From assembly GCF_000410515.1 (NCBI RefSeq), contig NC_021500.1:1364001-1428000 (forward strand): DNA of 64,000 nucleotides, given 5' to 3'. The DNA is from Enterobacter sp. R4-368 (GTDB lineage: Bacteria > Pseudomonadota > Gammaproteobacteria > Enterobacterales > Enterobacteriaceae). The translations under genes and the position numbers were made by a program. Each line of letters starts with the position of its first letter. Within the stretch, counting starts at the first letter, position 1. Shown in pieces: positions 9,148 to 19,196 of this stretch. A model generated the notes under the pieces. That model searched no databases. It was not told where the DNA came from and was given only the letters and a program-made list of their open reading frames with translations.

Positions 9148-10505
9148 GAGTGGCTGGCGACCCATTGTGCCACTGCACTACGGGAGATTTTAATGCCGCC
9201 ATTTTTAAGCGCTGCGGGCATCATCAGCCAGCGTACCGGCTGCTGGAAACGGGCCAGTTTATCGGCGACCCACTGGCTCAGCGCATCGGCATCAACATCG
9301 CCTGCGCACTCCACCACCGCCACCGGGCGTTGACCAAATTCGGCGTCATCGACAGGCACCACCAGCACCTGCTGCACCTGCGGGTGGCGGGCAATAACGC
9401 GTTCAACTTCTTCTGGCTGAATGCCTTCCCCGCCGCTGAAAAAAAGATTGTCCAGACGCCCGTGAATGGTCAGGCGACCATCGCTCAGCTCGCCGCGATC
9501 GCGCGTGGCAAACCAGCCTTCACTGTTTACCAGCGGGAGGAGTTCTCCGTTGCACCAGTAACCCGACGCCATGCTGGCCGCACGCAGCCAGACTTCCTCG
9601 CCGACAATTTTCACTTCACGCCCTGGCAGCGCGTAGCCGACATCAGGCTTGCCATCGGCCTCTTTCGCACACACCGTCGAAGCAAATTCGGTTAAGCCGT
9701 AGCCGCACCAGCTGCGGACACCGCGCTCGCGTGCCTGCTGCGTGAGTTCAACAGGGATCGCAGCACCGCCCAGTAACACCGCTTTCAGCGACACCGGAAC
9801 GTTGCCATTTAACAAGCGCCACAGCTGCGTTGGGACCAGCGAGGCGTGGCTGCACCCGGCCAGCGCTTGCTCCAGCGGCGCTTTTTGCCGCACGGTGATC
9901 CGCGCCCCGGCCAGCAGCCAGCGCCACAAAATCCCCTGCCCGGAAACATGAAACAGCGGCAGCGAGAGAAACCAGTCGTCTTGCGCGGTAAACGGGATCA
10001 GCGCCAGTACGCCCTGCGCACTGGCAAGATGCGCCGCGCAGGTATGCACGGCGGCTTTCGGCAGGCCGGTAGAACCGGAAGTCAGAGTCATTGAGGCCAG
10101 CCGTTGAGGCTGCCAGTCAACGGCATAATCCCCGTCAGCCTCGCTTAACGCCAGCGATGTTAAACCGGCATACGCCGCATGCGACTCCAGATCGAGCGCG
10201 AAACGCAGCGTCAACTGCCCTAACAGCGCCTCCAGTTGCGTGGCGGGTAACTGCGGGTTCAGCGGCAAAACCCGCGCGCCGCATTGCAACAGCGCCAGCC
10301 ACGCCAGCAGCGTTTCCGGCTGATTGCGCGCGCGCAGCATAACGCCGTCGCCCGACTGCACGCCCTGGCGGGCAAACCCGCTGGCCAGCCTGTCAATACG
10401 CGCACAGAGCTCATGCCAGTTAAGGCTTTGCTGCTCAAGGCGAATCGCCGCCTGCTCGCCTTGTTGCGTGCGCCAGTGACGCCAGGGCCAGTCGGGAAAA
10501 ATCAT
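9144..10505 (-). CDS. menE: o-Succinylbenzoate-CoA ligase MenE
   Basis: Menaquinone synthesis: activates o-succinylbenzoate with ATP and CoA to OSB-CoA. It has 453 residues (451 in E. coli) and belongs to the ANL adenylate-forming family. The phosphate-binding loop [13 protein letters not shown] lies at about 138-150, and YGLTEFAS and [20 protein letters not shown] follow in the C-terminal half, with an ANL lysine near the end (KNGGIKISR). It is the last gene of the men operon; its ATG overlaps the menC stop (ATGA). Confidence 0.97.
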   Translation of the reverse strand: MIFPDWPWRHWRTQQGEQAAIRLEQQSLNWHELCARIDRLASGFARQGVQSGDGVMLRARNQPETLLAWLALLQCGARVLPLNPQLPATQLEALLGQLTLRFALDLESHAAYAGLTSLALSEADGDYAVDWQPQRLASMTLTSGSTGLPKAAVHTCAAHLASAQGVLALIPFTAQDDWFLSLPLFHVSGQGILWRWLLAGARITVRQKAPLEQALAGCSHASLVPTQLWRLLNGNVPVSLKAVLLGGAAIPVELTQQARERGVRSWCGYGLTEFASTVCAKEADGKPDVGYALPGREVKIVGEEVWLRAASMASGYWCNGELLPLVNSEGWFATRDRGELSDGRLTIHGRLDNLFFSGGEGIQPEEVERVIARHPQVQQVLVVPVDDAEFGQRPVAVVECAGDVDADALSQWVADKLARFQQPVRWLMMPAALKNGGIKISRSAVAQWVASHS

Positions 10506-11467
10506 AGCAATGGTTCCAGCGCATCAACCTGCAAGCAGGGTAAATCACTCTCAGGCCAGCGGCGGATCAACTGCGTTTGCATTAATTGCAGCGTATCCAG
10601 ACCCGGCACCGTTCCCGGCGTCAGCCAGGCGGCGATACGCGCCAGTTGCGTCAGACCCAGGCTCGATTCGATTGACGAACTGATAACGGTCGTCAGCCCC
10701 AGCGCTTTCGCCGCTGCAACCTGCTGTTGGACTTTCTGCAAGCTGCCGGTCAACATCGGTTTAATCACCACGGCGCCGACGCCTGGCTGCTGCTCAAAAC
10801 GAAAGTCTGCGTCACGCAGGCTCTCATCCCAGGCGAGAGTAATGCCGGTCTCGCGGGCAAACGCCAGTGACTCCTCGCGCGTCTTGCAGGGCTCTTCGAG
10901 AAAGGCAATGCGCGAGCGGTAAGCCGGGTTGACATACTTCGCAAACTGTTGCGCTTTCAGCGGCGTCCAGGCACGGTTAGCATCCAGCCGCAACCGGAGA
11001 TCGGGAATGGATTCCAGCAGCAAGTTGACCACCATGCCGTCACGCACCGCTTCATACAGCCCCACTTTCACTTTCGCCAGCTTTTCACCCGGCAAAGCAG
11101 CAAGCGCGGCGAACAACTCGTCCGGATCACCGCTGCACAGCATCGCGGCGCGGTAATCCGCCGCCTGCGGCAGCGCATCACCAAGCTCTGCCAGCGCGCA
11201 ACTCAAACCAAATGCCGCAGAAGGCACGTCCGGCAGCGGTGGCTGTTCGCCATCGCACCAGCTACGCGCCCACGCCATCACAACCGGTTGAACGTCATCC
11301 AGCGTTTCCAGGCTAAACCCCGGCAGAGGGGAAATCTCCCCCCAGCCTTCGCGCTCGCCTTCGGTGAGATGAACGAACAATCCGTCACGTGTTTTCAGGC
11401 GCCGCTCACGCAGCACCACACCCGCATCAAGCGGGATTTGCCAGCGATAAACCTGCGCCTGTCGCAT
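10502..11467 (-). CDS. menC: o-Succinylbenzoate synthase MenC
   Basis: Dehydrates SHCHC to o-succinylbenzoate. It is an enolase-superfamily enzyme of 321 residues (320 in E. coli). Catalytic lysine motif AKVKVG near 130, metal ligands in [16 protein letters not shown] and AWDESLRD, and the second catalytic lysine in [10 protein letters not shown] are all present. The start overlaps the menB stop (TAATG) and the end overlaps menE by 4 bases, so translation is probably coupled. Confidence 0.97.
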   Translation of the reverse strand: MRQAQVYRWQIPLDAGVVLRERRLKTRDGLFVHLTEGEREGWGEISPLPGFSLETLDDVQPVVMAWARSWCDGEQPPLPDVPSAAFGLSCALAELGDALPQAADYRAAMLCSGDPDELFAALAALPGEKLAKVKVGLYEAVRDGMVVNLLLESIPDLRLRLDANRAWTPLKAQQFAKYVNPAYRSRIAFLEEPCKTREESLAFARETGITLAWDESLRDADFRFEQQPGVGAVVIKPMLTGSLQKVQQQVAAAKALGLTTVISSSIESSLGLTQLARIAAWLTPGTVPGLDTLQLMQTQLIRRWPESDLPCLQVDALEPLL

Positions 11468-12324
11468 TATGGATTCCGTTTGAATTTGCTGAAATCAGGC
11501 TGGCGTTTTTCGTTAAACGCATTGCGGCCTTCCTGCCCTTCTTCGGTCATGTAGAACAGCATGGTGGCGTTACCCGCCAGCTCCTGCAGCCCCGCCTGAC
11601 CATCGCAGTCGGCGTTCAGCGCGGCTTTCAGGCAACGCAACGCCATCGGGCTGTTTTGCAGCATTTCGCGACACCAGCGCACGGTCTCTTTTTCAAGATC
11701 GGCAATCGGCACGACGGTGTTGACCAGGCCCATATCCAACGCTTCCTGAGCGTTGTACTGACGGCAGAGGAACCAGATTTCGCGGGCTTTTTTCTGCCCC
11801 ACGATGCGCGCCATGTAAGACGCCCCCCAGCCGCCGTCGAAGGAGCCGACTTTCGGGCCGGTCTGGCCGAAAATGGCGTTGTCCGCTGCGATGGTCAGAT
11901 CGCACATCATGTGCAGCACGTGGCCGCCGCCGATGGAGTAACCCGCCACCATCGCGACAACCGGTTTCGGGCAGGTGCGGATCTGGCGCTGGAAATCCAG
12001 CACGTTGAGATGATGCACACCGGAGTCATCCTGGTAGCCGCCGTAATCGCCGCGCACTTTTTGATCACCGCCGGAACAGAAGGCTTTTTCCCCTTCGCCG
12101 GTCAGAATAATCACGCCCACACTGTCGTCATAGCGCGCGTCAGCCATGGCCTGAATCATCTCTTTGACCGTCAGCGGACGGAATGCATTGCGCACCTGCG
12201 GGCGGTTAATGGTGATTTTGGCAATACCATCGGCCGATTTCTGATAACGGATGTCGGTGTAACCTTCAGAACAGTCACGCCATTCAACCGGCGCATAAAG
12301 CATGTTTTCATCTGGGTGGATCAT
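11467..12324 (-). CDS. menB: 1,4-Dihydroxy-2-naphthoyl-CoA synthase MenB
   Basis: Crotonase-fold enzyme that closes the naphthoquinone ring, converting OSB-CoA to DHNA-CoA. It has 285 residues, the same as E. coli. The oxyanion and CoA site [11 protein letters not shown] lies near 80-90 and SIGGGH near 130. [15 protein letters not shown] carries the bicarbonate-binding residues of the type I MenB class. It overlaps menH by 4 bases upstream (ATGA). Confidence 0.98.
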   Translation of the reverse strand: MIHPDENMLYAPVEWRDCSEGYTDIRYQKSADGIAKITINRPQVRNAFRPLTVKEMIQAMADARYDDSVGVIILTGEGEKAFCSGGDQKVRGDYGGYQDDSGVHHLNVLDFQRQIRTCPKPVVAMVAGYSIGGGHVLHMMCDLTIAADNAIFGQTGPKVGSFDGGWGASYMARIVGQKKAREIWFLCRQYNAQEALDMGLVNTVVPIADLEKETVRWCREMLQNSPMALRCLKAALNADCDGQAGLQELAGNATMLFYMTEEGQEGRNAFNEKRQPDFSKFKRNP

Positions 12325-13097
12325 AGTGTGTCCTTTGTCTCAAGACGCAGAATACGCGCCAGGGCGGCAATAACGGCAGCGGGATTTTCCCGGTGCGCGT
12401 TGTGCCCGGCGGCAGGAATGGCGTGACAGTGGCGCGAGACTTGCGTCGCCAGCGCCTGAAATTTGCTGTCATGTTCACCGTATAAATAATGTACTGGCAC
12501 AGAAAGTGTCTGAAGTACGGCGCGCAAATCGGGCTGGCAGGCAAGCGAGGTTGCCTCCAGCATCGCCGCCAGAGTCGCACCGTTATTCTCGCAGCGTGTC
12601 GCCACCAGCGCCGCCCGTTGCGATTCGCTCAGCGTGGCAAAAACAGGCTGCCGGTACCAGGCGTCAAATACCTCATTCAATGGCTGCTGGCGAAAACGCG
12701 CAGCCCATTGCTGATCATTACGCAGCCGCTGTGCGCGATCGTCCGCGGATGTCAGCCCCGGATGACCACCTTCAACCACCAGGCCACACAGCCCGACAGG
12801 ATGCTGGCAGGCGTGGTACATCGCCACACGCCCACCAAGCGAATACCCCACCAGCCAGTAGTTGCGTATGTTGTAGTGCTCAAGGGTGATGCGCAGCAGC
12901 GCGTCCAGCGCATCAAAGGAAGCAACGCCAGTATGGGCTGAACCACCATGTCCGGGCAGATCGAGGTACAAGCGCGGGAAATCACTCAGCGCGTCGCCAA
13001 CGTGCTGCCATTCGCGGTTATCGCCGGAAAAACCATGCAGAAACACCAGCCACGGTTGCGGCTGGCGTCCACTAATGGCCTGGCCGTGCAGGATCAC
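12321..13097 (-). CDS. menH: SHCHC synthase MenH
   Basis: Alpha/beta hydrolase that eliminates pyruvate from SEPHCHC to give SHCHC in menaquinone synthesis. It has 258 residues (252 in E. coli). The nucleophile elbow GYSLGG is at about 83-88 and the catalytic His lies in AGHNAHREN near 227; [11 protein letters not shown] is the oxyanion-side loop. The likely start is GTG 13095-13097, overlapping the menD stop as GTGA. Assignment is strong from sequence and operon position. Confidence 0.96.
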   Translation of the reverse strand: MILHGQAISGRQPQPWLVFLHGFSGDNREWQHVGDALSDFPRLYLDLPGHGGSAHTGVASFDALDALLRITLEHYNIRNYWLVGYSLGGRVAMYHACQHPVGLCGLVVEGGHPGLTSADDRAQRLRNDQQWAARFRQQPLNEVFDAWYRQPVFATLSESQRAALVATRCENNGATLAAMLEATSLACQPDLRAVLQTLSVPVHYLYGEHDSKFQALATQVSRHCHAIPAAGHNAHRENPAAVIAALARILRLETKDTL

Positions 13098-14764
13098 AGA
13101 TGGCTTACCTGCGCCAGCAGCGTTTGTAACGTCTGCGCGCCGTCAGTTGCATTCACCACCAGTTCAATCACCGTCGCACCAGGCTTGCACCAGGCGCCTT
13201 CCAGCGCCTGCTCAAGCTCAGCCCAATTCTCCGGTTGATGGTAAGCAAGGCTAAACATCGCCGCCGCATGCGCAAAATGGACATTCTGCGGCATCAAATA
13301 AAACTGCTCGCGCTCGGCGGGCGGCGTGGGCAGTAACGAAAAAATTTGCCCGCCATTGTTATTCACCACCAGCAGGACGAATGGCGCAGAAGCCTGCCGC
13401 AGCAGCGCCAGCGCATTGAGGTCGTAAAGCGCGGAGAGATCGCCCACAATCGCCAGCGTAGGCCGCGCGGTAGCGCGCTGAACGCCCGCCGCCGTTGAAA
13501 GCAAGCCGTCAATACCACTGGCGCCGCGATTGCTGTAAACCGGATATCCCGCCGGGAGTTGCCCCAGCGCATCGACCAGCCGCACGACCAGGCTGTTGCC
13601 AAGAAAAAGCTGGCCCTGGGCCGGCAAATAATCCGCGATGCGGTGCGCCAGCTGTGCCTCGCCAAAAATATCACGCTTCGCACAAACGGTTTCCCAGGCC
13701 TGCGCCGAAAGGCGTGGGATCGCCTCGCACCAGGGGGCGCGCGGTTCAGCCGGATGCTGCTCCAGCCAGTCAGCAACGCTGGAAACCAGCCGACGCCCGC
13801 GATGGTGGGCCGGATCGAGCCGCCCTTGCAGGCGATCAATCAGCCAGTACTCTTCCGGTTCGCAGGTCGCCTGCCACTGCAACAGACGTTTGCCGGTCAG
13901 ACTGCTGCCAAACTGCAACACAATCTGCGCCTGATTCAGCTCCGCCACTGCCTGGCCATTGCCGAGCCAGAGATCGGCACATGGCAGCGGTTGCCCGGTC
14001 TGCGAAAGCGCATCGCCAATCAGCGGCCAGCCGAGCGTTTTCGCCCATTCAGCAAGCAAACGGCCTTCAGCCGCGCTCATGCGACCAGCTACGATCACGC
14101 CGCGTTTTTGTCGCCAGAAAAACCAGTCGCGCTGCGTTTCGCTGTTCACCCTGTTCGGTGCGCGCAGCCATGGCGTGTCTGACTGCCACCAGTCACCCAG
14201 CGCCTGCTGCCAGGCAAGGCCGGTATCATCCATTTCACCGTACAGCGGCTCGGCAAACGGACAGTTAATGTGTACCGCGCCGCCCTGTAATGAACCCAGC
14301 AGGTTATCAAGGGTGGAAACCAGCCAGCGCGCAGGAATGTCCTGTGAGGGTCGCGGCAGCGCGAGAGATTCAGCGGGATGCGTGGCAAACATGCCCGGCT
14401 GGCGAATTGCCTGGTTGGCACCGCAATCAATCAACTCCGGTGGTCGATCTGCCGTCAGCAGCACCAGTTTTTCACCGGTCAGCCCTGCTTCAATCAGCGC
14501 GGGATAAAGGTTCGCCACCGCCGTGCCGGATGTCACGATCACCGCCACCGGCTCATTGCTGGCCTTTGCCAGCCCCAGCGCAAGATGGCCTAAGCCACGC
14601 TCATCAAAATGGGTGTGGTGAATAAAGGCGTGATTTTCCGCTGCGGCGAGCGTTAATGGGGTGGAACGGGATCCCGGGGCAATGCATACATGCCTGACGC
14701 CGTGACGGGTAAGAGCTTCGAGGATCACCGCCGCCCAGCGTCGGTTAAATGAGCTTATCGACAT
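13094..14764 (-). CDS. menD: SEPHCHC synthase MenD (thiamine-diphosphate enzyme)
   Basis: Joins isochorismate and 2-oxoglutarate with loss of CO2, the committed menaquinone step, using thiamine diphosphate and Mg. It has 556 residues, identical in length to E. coli. The N-terminal Pyr domain begins [18 protein letters not shown], with the catalytic Glu in [13 protein letters not shown]. The C-terminal ThDP site includes [12 protein letters not shown] and [11 protein letters not shown]. The frame opens at 14782, but ATG 14762-14764 matches the known start. It lies 71 bases after menF. Confidence 0.97.
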   Translation of the reverse strand: MSISSFNRRWAAVILEALTRHGVRHVCIAPGSRSTPLTLAAAENHAFIHHTHFDERGLGHLALGLAKASNEPVAVIVTSGTAVANLYPALIEAGLTGEKLVLLTADRPPELIDCGANQAIRQPGMFATHPAESLALPRPSQDIPARWLVSTLDNLLGSLQGGAVHINCPFAEPLYGEMDDTGLAWQQALGDWWQSDTPWLRAPNRVNSETQRDWFFWRQKRGVIVAGRMSAAEGRLLAEWAKTLGWPLIGDALSQTGQPLPCADLWLGNGQAVAELNQAQIVLQFGSSLTGKRLLQWQATCEPEEYWLIDRLQGRLDPAHHRGRRLVSSVADWLEQHPAEPRAPWCEAIPRLSAQAWETVCAKRDIFGEAQLAHRIADYLPAQGQLFLGNSLVVRLVDALGQLPAGYPVYSNRGASGIDGLLSTAAGVQRATARPTLAIVGDLSALYDLNALALLRQASAPFVLLVVNNNGGQIFSLLPTPPAEREQFYLMPQNVHFAHAAAMFSLAYHQPENWAELEQALEGAWCKPGATVIELVVNATDGAQTLQTLLAQVSHL

Positions 14765-14835
14765 GAATTTGTCCGGTATCAATATTACGGCTTAGTATAA
14801 ATAATCAGGAACTATGTATTTTTGATATGAGTCGG

Positions 14836-16131
14836 TTATGCGTGACTAAGTTGTAATAATGATCGTAATCCCGCCGCTTTATTCTCAATTTCCTGCCACT
14901 CTTGCTCCGGGTCTGAACCGGAAACAATGCCCGCACCGGCGTAAAGACGCACGGTATTGCCGTCAATTTTTGCCGAACGCAGGGCAACGCAGAACTCACT
15001 CTGTTGCCGCGAAAGATAGCCCGCCGAACCGGCATACCACGCGCGCTGAAAAGGCTCATGACGCGCAATAAATGCCCGCGCTTCACGGCGGGGTAATCCC
15101 GCAACTGCTGCTGTCGGCTGGAGCATTTGCAGGCAGAGCGCGTCATCCGGCGTTTGCAGATCGGTCCAGATACAGCGGCGAAGATGCTGTACTTTACGCA
15201 GCCGGACCACCTTCGGCGGCAGCACCTCCAGCGCACCGGTCTGCTGTTGTAAACGCTGGCAGATATCCTCCACCACCAGCATATTTTCACGCTGGTTTTT
15301 ATCATCGGTCATTAGCCAGTCGGCAAGCTGTTGCGCCTGCTGGTCATCTTCATGATTGGCCACCGTTCCGGCCAGCGCTTCGGTGCGCAAAGCCGTGCCG
15401 CGACGCCGCCAGAGCCGCTCGGGCGAGGAGCCTAAAAACGCCGTTTGCGCGTCGAACGCCATCATGAAATGAAAGCAGTGATGATTGAGGCGACGGCTGG
15501 CGGCCATCAATGCGGCGGCATCCACCGCGCTGGCAAAATGGTAATCCGTTGCGCGGGCGAGCACGACTTTATCCAGTTCGCCGCTTTCCAGCGTTTGCAA
15601 CGCCTGCGCAATCAGCGTTCGCCAGCCATCGCGCTCGGGGATGTGATGCTGCTCAAGGCACGTTTGCTGCACGTTTTGCAGCGGTGTCGATTCCACCAGC
15701 GCCGAAAGAAATGCGATTGCGCGCTGTGCGTCATCACAGAGGGAAGTCTCGCTGAAAATGTACACGCGCAGAAAGGCGTGCCCGCCTTCCCGACGCCACT
15801 CCAGACGCGGTAAAAACAGTTCGCCTTGTGTGGGATCAAAGGCGTTAAGCCCCCAGATGCGGACATCTTCAGCGCATTGCTGCATAAAATCTTGCGCCAG
15901 GGATAAAGAAGAGAAACGGCGCAATGCGCCAAGCGCGGCGGCTTCGTCATCGCCGCTACGTTGCTGCCAGTAAAATTGCGGCCACACGTGCTGGCTGGCG
16001 AGCCACGTCAGGGGATCAAAAGCGTCGTTTAACGGGAAAGGTGCATCAAAAAAGCACAATCCTGACGACCGGGGAATGTCGCCGGTCAGGCAGCGGTGTA
16101 AGTGTGAAAGCGCCGAGGAAATGGAGTACAC
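14836..16131 (-). CDS. menF: Isochorismate synthase MenF
   Basis: Converts chorismate to isochorismate, the entry step to menaquinone. It has 431 residues, the same as E. coli. Chorismate-binding signatures are GELDKVVLARATD, FLGSSPERLWRR, RTEALAGTV, WYAGSAGYLS and the Mg-binding GSDPEQEWQEIENKAAG near the C-terminus. The start is GTG 16129-16131, 6 bases after a GGGAGGGG Shine-Dalgarno that is itself one arm of a long inverted repeat (16137-16208). It is the first gene of the men operon. Confidence 0.96.
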   Translation of the reverse strand: MYSISSALSHLHRCLTGDIPRSSGLCFFDAPFPLNDAFDPLTWLASQHVWPQFYWQQRSGDDEAAALGALRRFSSLSLAQDFMQQCAEDVRIWGLNAFDPTQGELFLPRLEWRREGGHAFLRVYIFSETSLCDDAQRAIAFLSALVESTPLQNVQQTCLEQHHIPERDGWRTLIAQALQTLESGELDKVVLARATDYHFASAVDAAALMAASRRLNHHCFHFMMAFDAQTAFLGSSPERLWRRRGTALRTEALAGTVANHEDDQQAQQLADWLMTDDKNQRENMLVVEDICQRLQQQTGALEVLPPKVVRLRKVQHLRRCIWTDLQTPDDALCLQMLQPTAAVAGLPRREARAFIARHEPFQRAWYAGSAGYLSRQQSEFCVALRSAKIDGNTVRLYAGAGIVSGSDPEQEWQEIENKAAGLRSLLQLSHA

Positions 16132-16136
16132 GCGAG

Positions 16137-16208
16137 CCCCTCCCTGTTAAAAACCACATAGTATACGGGGTACTTAGCGTAATAACAGTACCCCCTTCCA
16201 GGGAGGGG
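16137..16208 (-). promoter_or_regulatory. Nested inverted repeat that can mask the menF ribosome binding site
   Basis: In the 87-bp elaB-menF gap the minus strand carries CCCCTCCCTG (16199-16208) and its exact complement CAGGGAGGGG (16137-16146). They enclose a second perfect pair GGGGTAC (16188-16194) and GTACCCC (16167-16173). The 3' outer arm contains the menF Shine-Dalgarno. The 5' outer arm can instead pair locally as CCCCT with the following AGGGG, which would free the Shine-Dalgarno. The repeats are seen; the switch role is inference. Confidence 0.5.
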
Positions 16209-16218
16209 AAGTGAAACG

Positions 16219-16524
16219 TTAGCGGCGGGCTAACAGCAGACCGAGCACCAGACCCACTGCGGCACCGGCACCAATGCCCTGCCACGGTTTTTCATGCACG
16301 TAGTCGTCTGCGCGATAGACGGCTTTTTTCGCACGGTAGTAATACGTATCCGATGCGCTGCTGACGCGGTTTTTCACGTCATGCAGCGCCTGTTCGGCAC
16401 GGGCTTTCAACTCAATGTACTTTTGATCGGCAGGATCGCCCGATGAGCGGAGAATTTCTTCCAGCGTTTCGCTCAGCAGGGTCAGGTCGTCATCAATATG
16501 TGATTCATAAGAATGATATGCCAT
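16219..16524 (-). CDS. elaB: Tail-anchored inner-membrane protein ElaB (DUF883)
   Basis: ElaB/YqjD/YgaM-family protein of 101 residues, as in E. coli. Members are RpoS-dependent, tail-anchored in the inner membrane, and linked to stationary-phase stress and ribosome binding. An amphipathic helical body (DLTLLSETLEEILRSSG; YIELKARAEQALHDVKNRVS) is followed by a glycine-rich membrane segment GIGAGAAVGLVLGLLLARR at the C-terminus. It lies upstream of menF on the same strand. Confidence 0.94.
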   Translation of the reverse strand: MAYHSYESHIDDDLTLLSETLEEILRSSGDPADQKYIELKARAEQALHDVKNRVSSASDTYYYRAKKAVYRADDYVHEKPWQGIGAGAAVGLVLGLLLARR

Positions 16525-16577
16525 CTGTTGTCTCCATGTTATGCACCTGTCCGCTAACTATAGACAAAGGCTGCCGG

Positions 16578-17039
16578 TTACGCCTGGCGGATCTCGCGCG
16601 CCATCCCGATATGCGCGATACCATCTTCGTCATACACATCCGTCACCGCCTGGAAACCAAAATGGGCATAGAAAGATTGGAGATGTGCCTGCGCGCCCAG
16701 ATATAGCGCGTGCTGCGGCCAGTGTTGCTCACAGGAAAGCACCGCGCGCTCCATTAATTGATAACCCAGTTTTTCGCCGCGAACCTGCGCACTGACAATC
16801 ACCCGACCGATAGCCACCGGCGAGAGGTCATCGTCACTTTTCAGAATCCTCGCATACGCCACCAGTTCGTCGTCTTTCCAGCCGAGAATATGGCGGTTCT
16901 CGCCCACCAGGTCATCACCATCCACATCCAGATAAGCACAGGCCTGCTCAACCACAAACACTTCGCAGCGCAATTTCAGTAACGCGTACAGCTCAGGAAC
17001 GGTCAGTTCGGAATGGTGCACATCCTGCCAGCGGATCAT
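16578..17039 (-). CDS. elaA: GNAT-family acetyltransferase ElaA
   Basis: Predicted GNAT N-acetyltransferase of 153 residues, as E. coli ElaA; the substrate is not established. IGRVIVSAQVRGEKLGYQLM near residue 77 is the acetyl-CoA-binding Q/R-x-x-G-x-G/A equivalent, followed by the helix ERAVLSCEQHW. The start ATG 17037-17039 is preceded by GAGGAGAAC. It is divergent from rbn across a 62-bp gap. Confidence 0.93.
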   Translation of the reverse strand: MIRWQDVHHSELTVPELYALLKLRCEVFVVEQACAYLDVDGDDLVGENRHILGWKDDELVAYARILKSDDDLSPVAIGRVIVSAQVRGEKLGYQLMERAVLSCEQHWPQHALYLGAQAHLQSFYAHFGFQAVTDVYDEDGIAHIGMAREIRQA

Positions 17040-17101
17040 GTTGTTCTCCTCATTTATAGTGACCTCGTTATACTAGATTCTTTTTCATTCGGGCAAAGAT
17101 T

Positions 17102-18019
17102 GTGGAACTGATTTTCTTAGGCACCTCTGCGGGCGTACCTACACGGGCGCGTAATGTCACGGCGATGCTGCTCAATTTACAACACCCAACCCGCGCCGGG
17201 CTTTGGCTGTTTGATTGCGGCGAAGGAACCCAGCACCAGATGCTGCGCACCGCCTTTCACCCTGGCAAACTCGATAAAATTTTTATTACTCACCTGCATG
17301 GCGATCACCTTTTCGGTCTGCCTGGGTTGTTATGCAGCCGCTCAATGGCTGGCAATGTTCAGCCGCTACAGATTTATGGTCCGAAAGGGATTCATGAGTT
17401 TGTGGAAACCACGCTGCGGCTTAGCGGTTCATGGACCGATTACCCACTGACGATTGAAGAAGTGACGCCTGGGCTGGTGGTTGATGATGGTTTGCGCACA
17501 GTGACCGCTTACCCGCTGTCGCACCCGATGGAGTGCTACGGCTACCGGATTGAAGAGCATGATAAACCCGGCGCGCTGAATGCGGCGGCGTTAAAAGCGC
17601 AAGGCATTCCGGCAGGGCCGCTGTTCCAGCAATTAAAAGAGGGGAAAACCGTCACGCTGCCTGACGGGCGCATCATCAATGGCGCGGATTATCTCGCCCC
17701 GGCAGAAAGCGGAAAAAAACTGGCGATTTTTGGCGACACTGCACCCTGCCCGGCCGCGCTGGAACTGGCGCAAGGCGTGGATTTACTGGTACATGAAGCC
17801 ACTCTTGAGCAGGCGATGGAGGAAAAAGCGAACAGCCGGGGACACAGCTCAACCCGCCAGGCGGCGCAACTCGCTGCCGATGCCGGTGCAAAAAAGTTGG
17901 TGATTACCCATCTCAGTTCACGTTATGACGAACAAGGCAGCCTGGCGATGCTCGCCGAGTGTAAAACGTACTTTTCGCAAACGACATTGGCTGAAGATTT
18001 TGCGGTAGTTCACATTTGA
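17102..18019 (+). CDS. rbn: Ribonuclease BN / RNase Z
   Basis: Zinc-dependent RNase of the metallo-beta-lactamase fold that processes the 3' ends of tRNA precursors (formerly ElaC). It has 305 residues, full length. The metal-binding motif [15 protein letters not shown] begins near residue 63, followed by the conserved GDTAPC and the histidine in [10 protein letters not shown]. It uses GTG 17102 as start ([13 protein letters not shown]), matching the E. coli N-terminus; no ATG is available nearby. Confidence 0.96.
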   Translation: MELIFLGTSAGVPTRARNVTAMLLNLQHPTRAGLWLFDCGEGTQHQMLRTAFHPGKLDKIFITHLHGDHLFGLPGLLCSRSMAGNVQPLQIYGPKGIHEFVETTLRLSGSWTDYPLTIEEVTPGLVVDDGLRTVTAYPLSHPMECYGYRIEEHDKPGALNAAALKAQGIPAGPLFQQLKEGKTVTLPDGRIINGADYLAPAESGKKLAIFGDTAPCPAALELAQGVDLLVHEATLEQAMEEKANSRGHSSTRQAAQLAADAGAKKLVITHLSSRYDEQGSLAMLAECKTYFSQTTLAEDFAVVHI

Positions 18020-18093
18020 TTTTAATTTAGGCACTCTATTTTTTCTCCACCATGCCGATAATAGATATACGCAGGCATTTCCTATTTGAGGGC

Positions 18094-19122
18094 ATGATGG
18101 ACAATTTCCAGAAAGACATCGATGACAGGGCGAATCTTACTCTGTCGAACCGGTTTGAGCTGTTGCTGTTTCGCCTTGGCACATCGTTAGATGCCACCAA
18201 ATCCGAGTTATTTGGCATCAACGTATTTAAGCTACGCGAAATCGTACCGATGCCCACCTTTACCCGTCCCGCAGGGATGAAAGCTCCACTGATGGGGATG
18301 GTCAACATTCGCGATCAGGTGATCCCGGTGATTGACCTTGCCGCCGTAGCGGGTTGTAAACCTGCAAGCGGTCTGAACATCTTACTGATTACGGAATATG
18401 CCCGTAGCGTGCAGGCATTTGCCGTTGAGTCCGTGGAAAATATTATTCGCCTGGACTGGAAACAGGTGCACACGGCCGAAAAAGCGATCAATGGTCGCTA
18501 TATCACCAGTATTGCCTGCCTGGATGACGATAAGGATACCAACAACCTGGCGATGGTGCTGGACGTTGAGCAGATCCTGTATGACATCGTGCCTGCGGAT
18601 CATGACGTACATGGTGATCATGTGCCGGACAAGAAATTCAACCTGAAACCGGGTTCTGTTGCCATTGTGGCCGAAGATTCCAAAGTGGCGCGCGCCATGC
18701 TGGAAAAAGGCCTCAACGCGATGCAGATCCCAAGTGCGATGCATATCACCGGTAAAGACGCGTGGGAGAAAATCCAGTTGCTGGCGCAGCAGGCCGATGC
18801 GGAAGGTGTTGCAGTTAGCGATAAGATCTCCATGGTCCTGACCGACCTTGAGATGCCGGAGATGGATGGGTTTACCTTAACGCGTCTTATCAAAACCGAT
18901 CCGCGTCTGAAAAACATCCCGGTGGTGATCCACTCATCGCTCTCCGGTAGTGCTAACGAAGATCACGTACGTAAAGTGCAGGCAGACGGTTACGTGGCGA
19001 AGTTCGAGATTAACGAACTCTCGTCCGTGATTCAGGAAGTGCTGGATCGCGCTGCGAATAATATTCGCGGCCCGCTGATTAGCCACCACCAGGTAACGTC
19101 TACCCCGCTGCTGGCGAAGTAA
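18094..19122 (+). CDS. cheV: CheV-type chemotaxis coupling protein (CheW domain + receiver)
   Basis: Chemotaxis adaptor that couples receptors to CheA and can be phosphorylated. It has 342 residues from ATG 18094, which follows TTGAGGGC. An N-terminal CheW domain spans roughly 20-170 (ELFGINVFKLREIVPMPTF; GMVNIRDQVIPVIDLAA). A C-terminal receiver domain runs from about 190, with acidic residues in AIVAEDSK and the phospho-acceptor Asp in MVLTDLEMPEMDGF near 251. E. coli K-12 lacks CheV but Salmonella has one at this place. A start at 18097 is equally possible. It converges on nuoN and shares a terminator with it. Confidence 0.93.
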   Translation: MMDNFQKDIDDRANLTLSNRFELLLFRLGTSLDATKSELFGINVFKLREIVPMPTFTRPAGMKAPLMGMVNIRDQVIPVIDLAAVAGCKPASGLNILLITEYARSVQAFAVESVENIIRLDWKQVHTAEKAINGRYITSIACLDDDKDTNNLAMVLDVEQILYDIVPADHDVHGDHVPDKKFNLKPGSVAIVAEDSKVARAMLEKGLNAMQIPSAMHITGKDAWEKIQLLAQQADAEGVAVSDKISMVLTDLEMPEMDGFTLTRLIKTDPRLKNIPVVIHSSLSGSANEDHVRKVQADGYVAKFEINELSSVIQEVLDRAANNIRGPLISHHQVTSTPLLAK

Positions 19123-19150
19123 TCATTTAGCGTTTATCTGGTTAGCCCAT

Positions 19151-19180
19151 AAAAAAACCGCCGATATCGGCGGTTTTTCT
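19151..19180. terminator. Bidirectional terminator between cheV and nuoN
   Basis: Perfect stem CCGCCGAT / ATCGGCGG flanked by A-run and T-run on both sides (AAAAA before, TTTTT after). It can terminate cheV on the plus strand and the 13-gene nuo operon on the minus strand. Textbook intrinsic terminator. Confidence 0.92.
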
Positions 19181-19196
19181 TTACCTGTTTCCAGGC

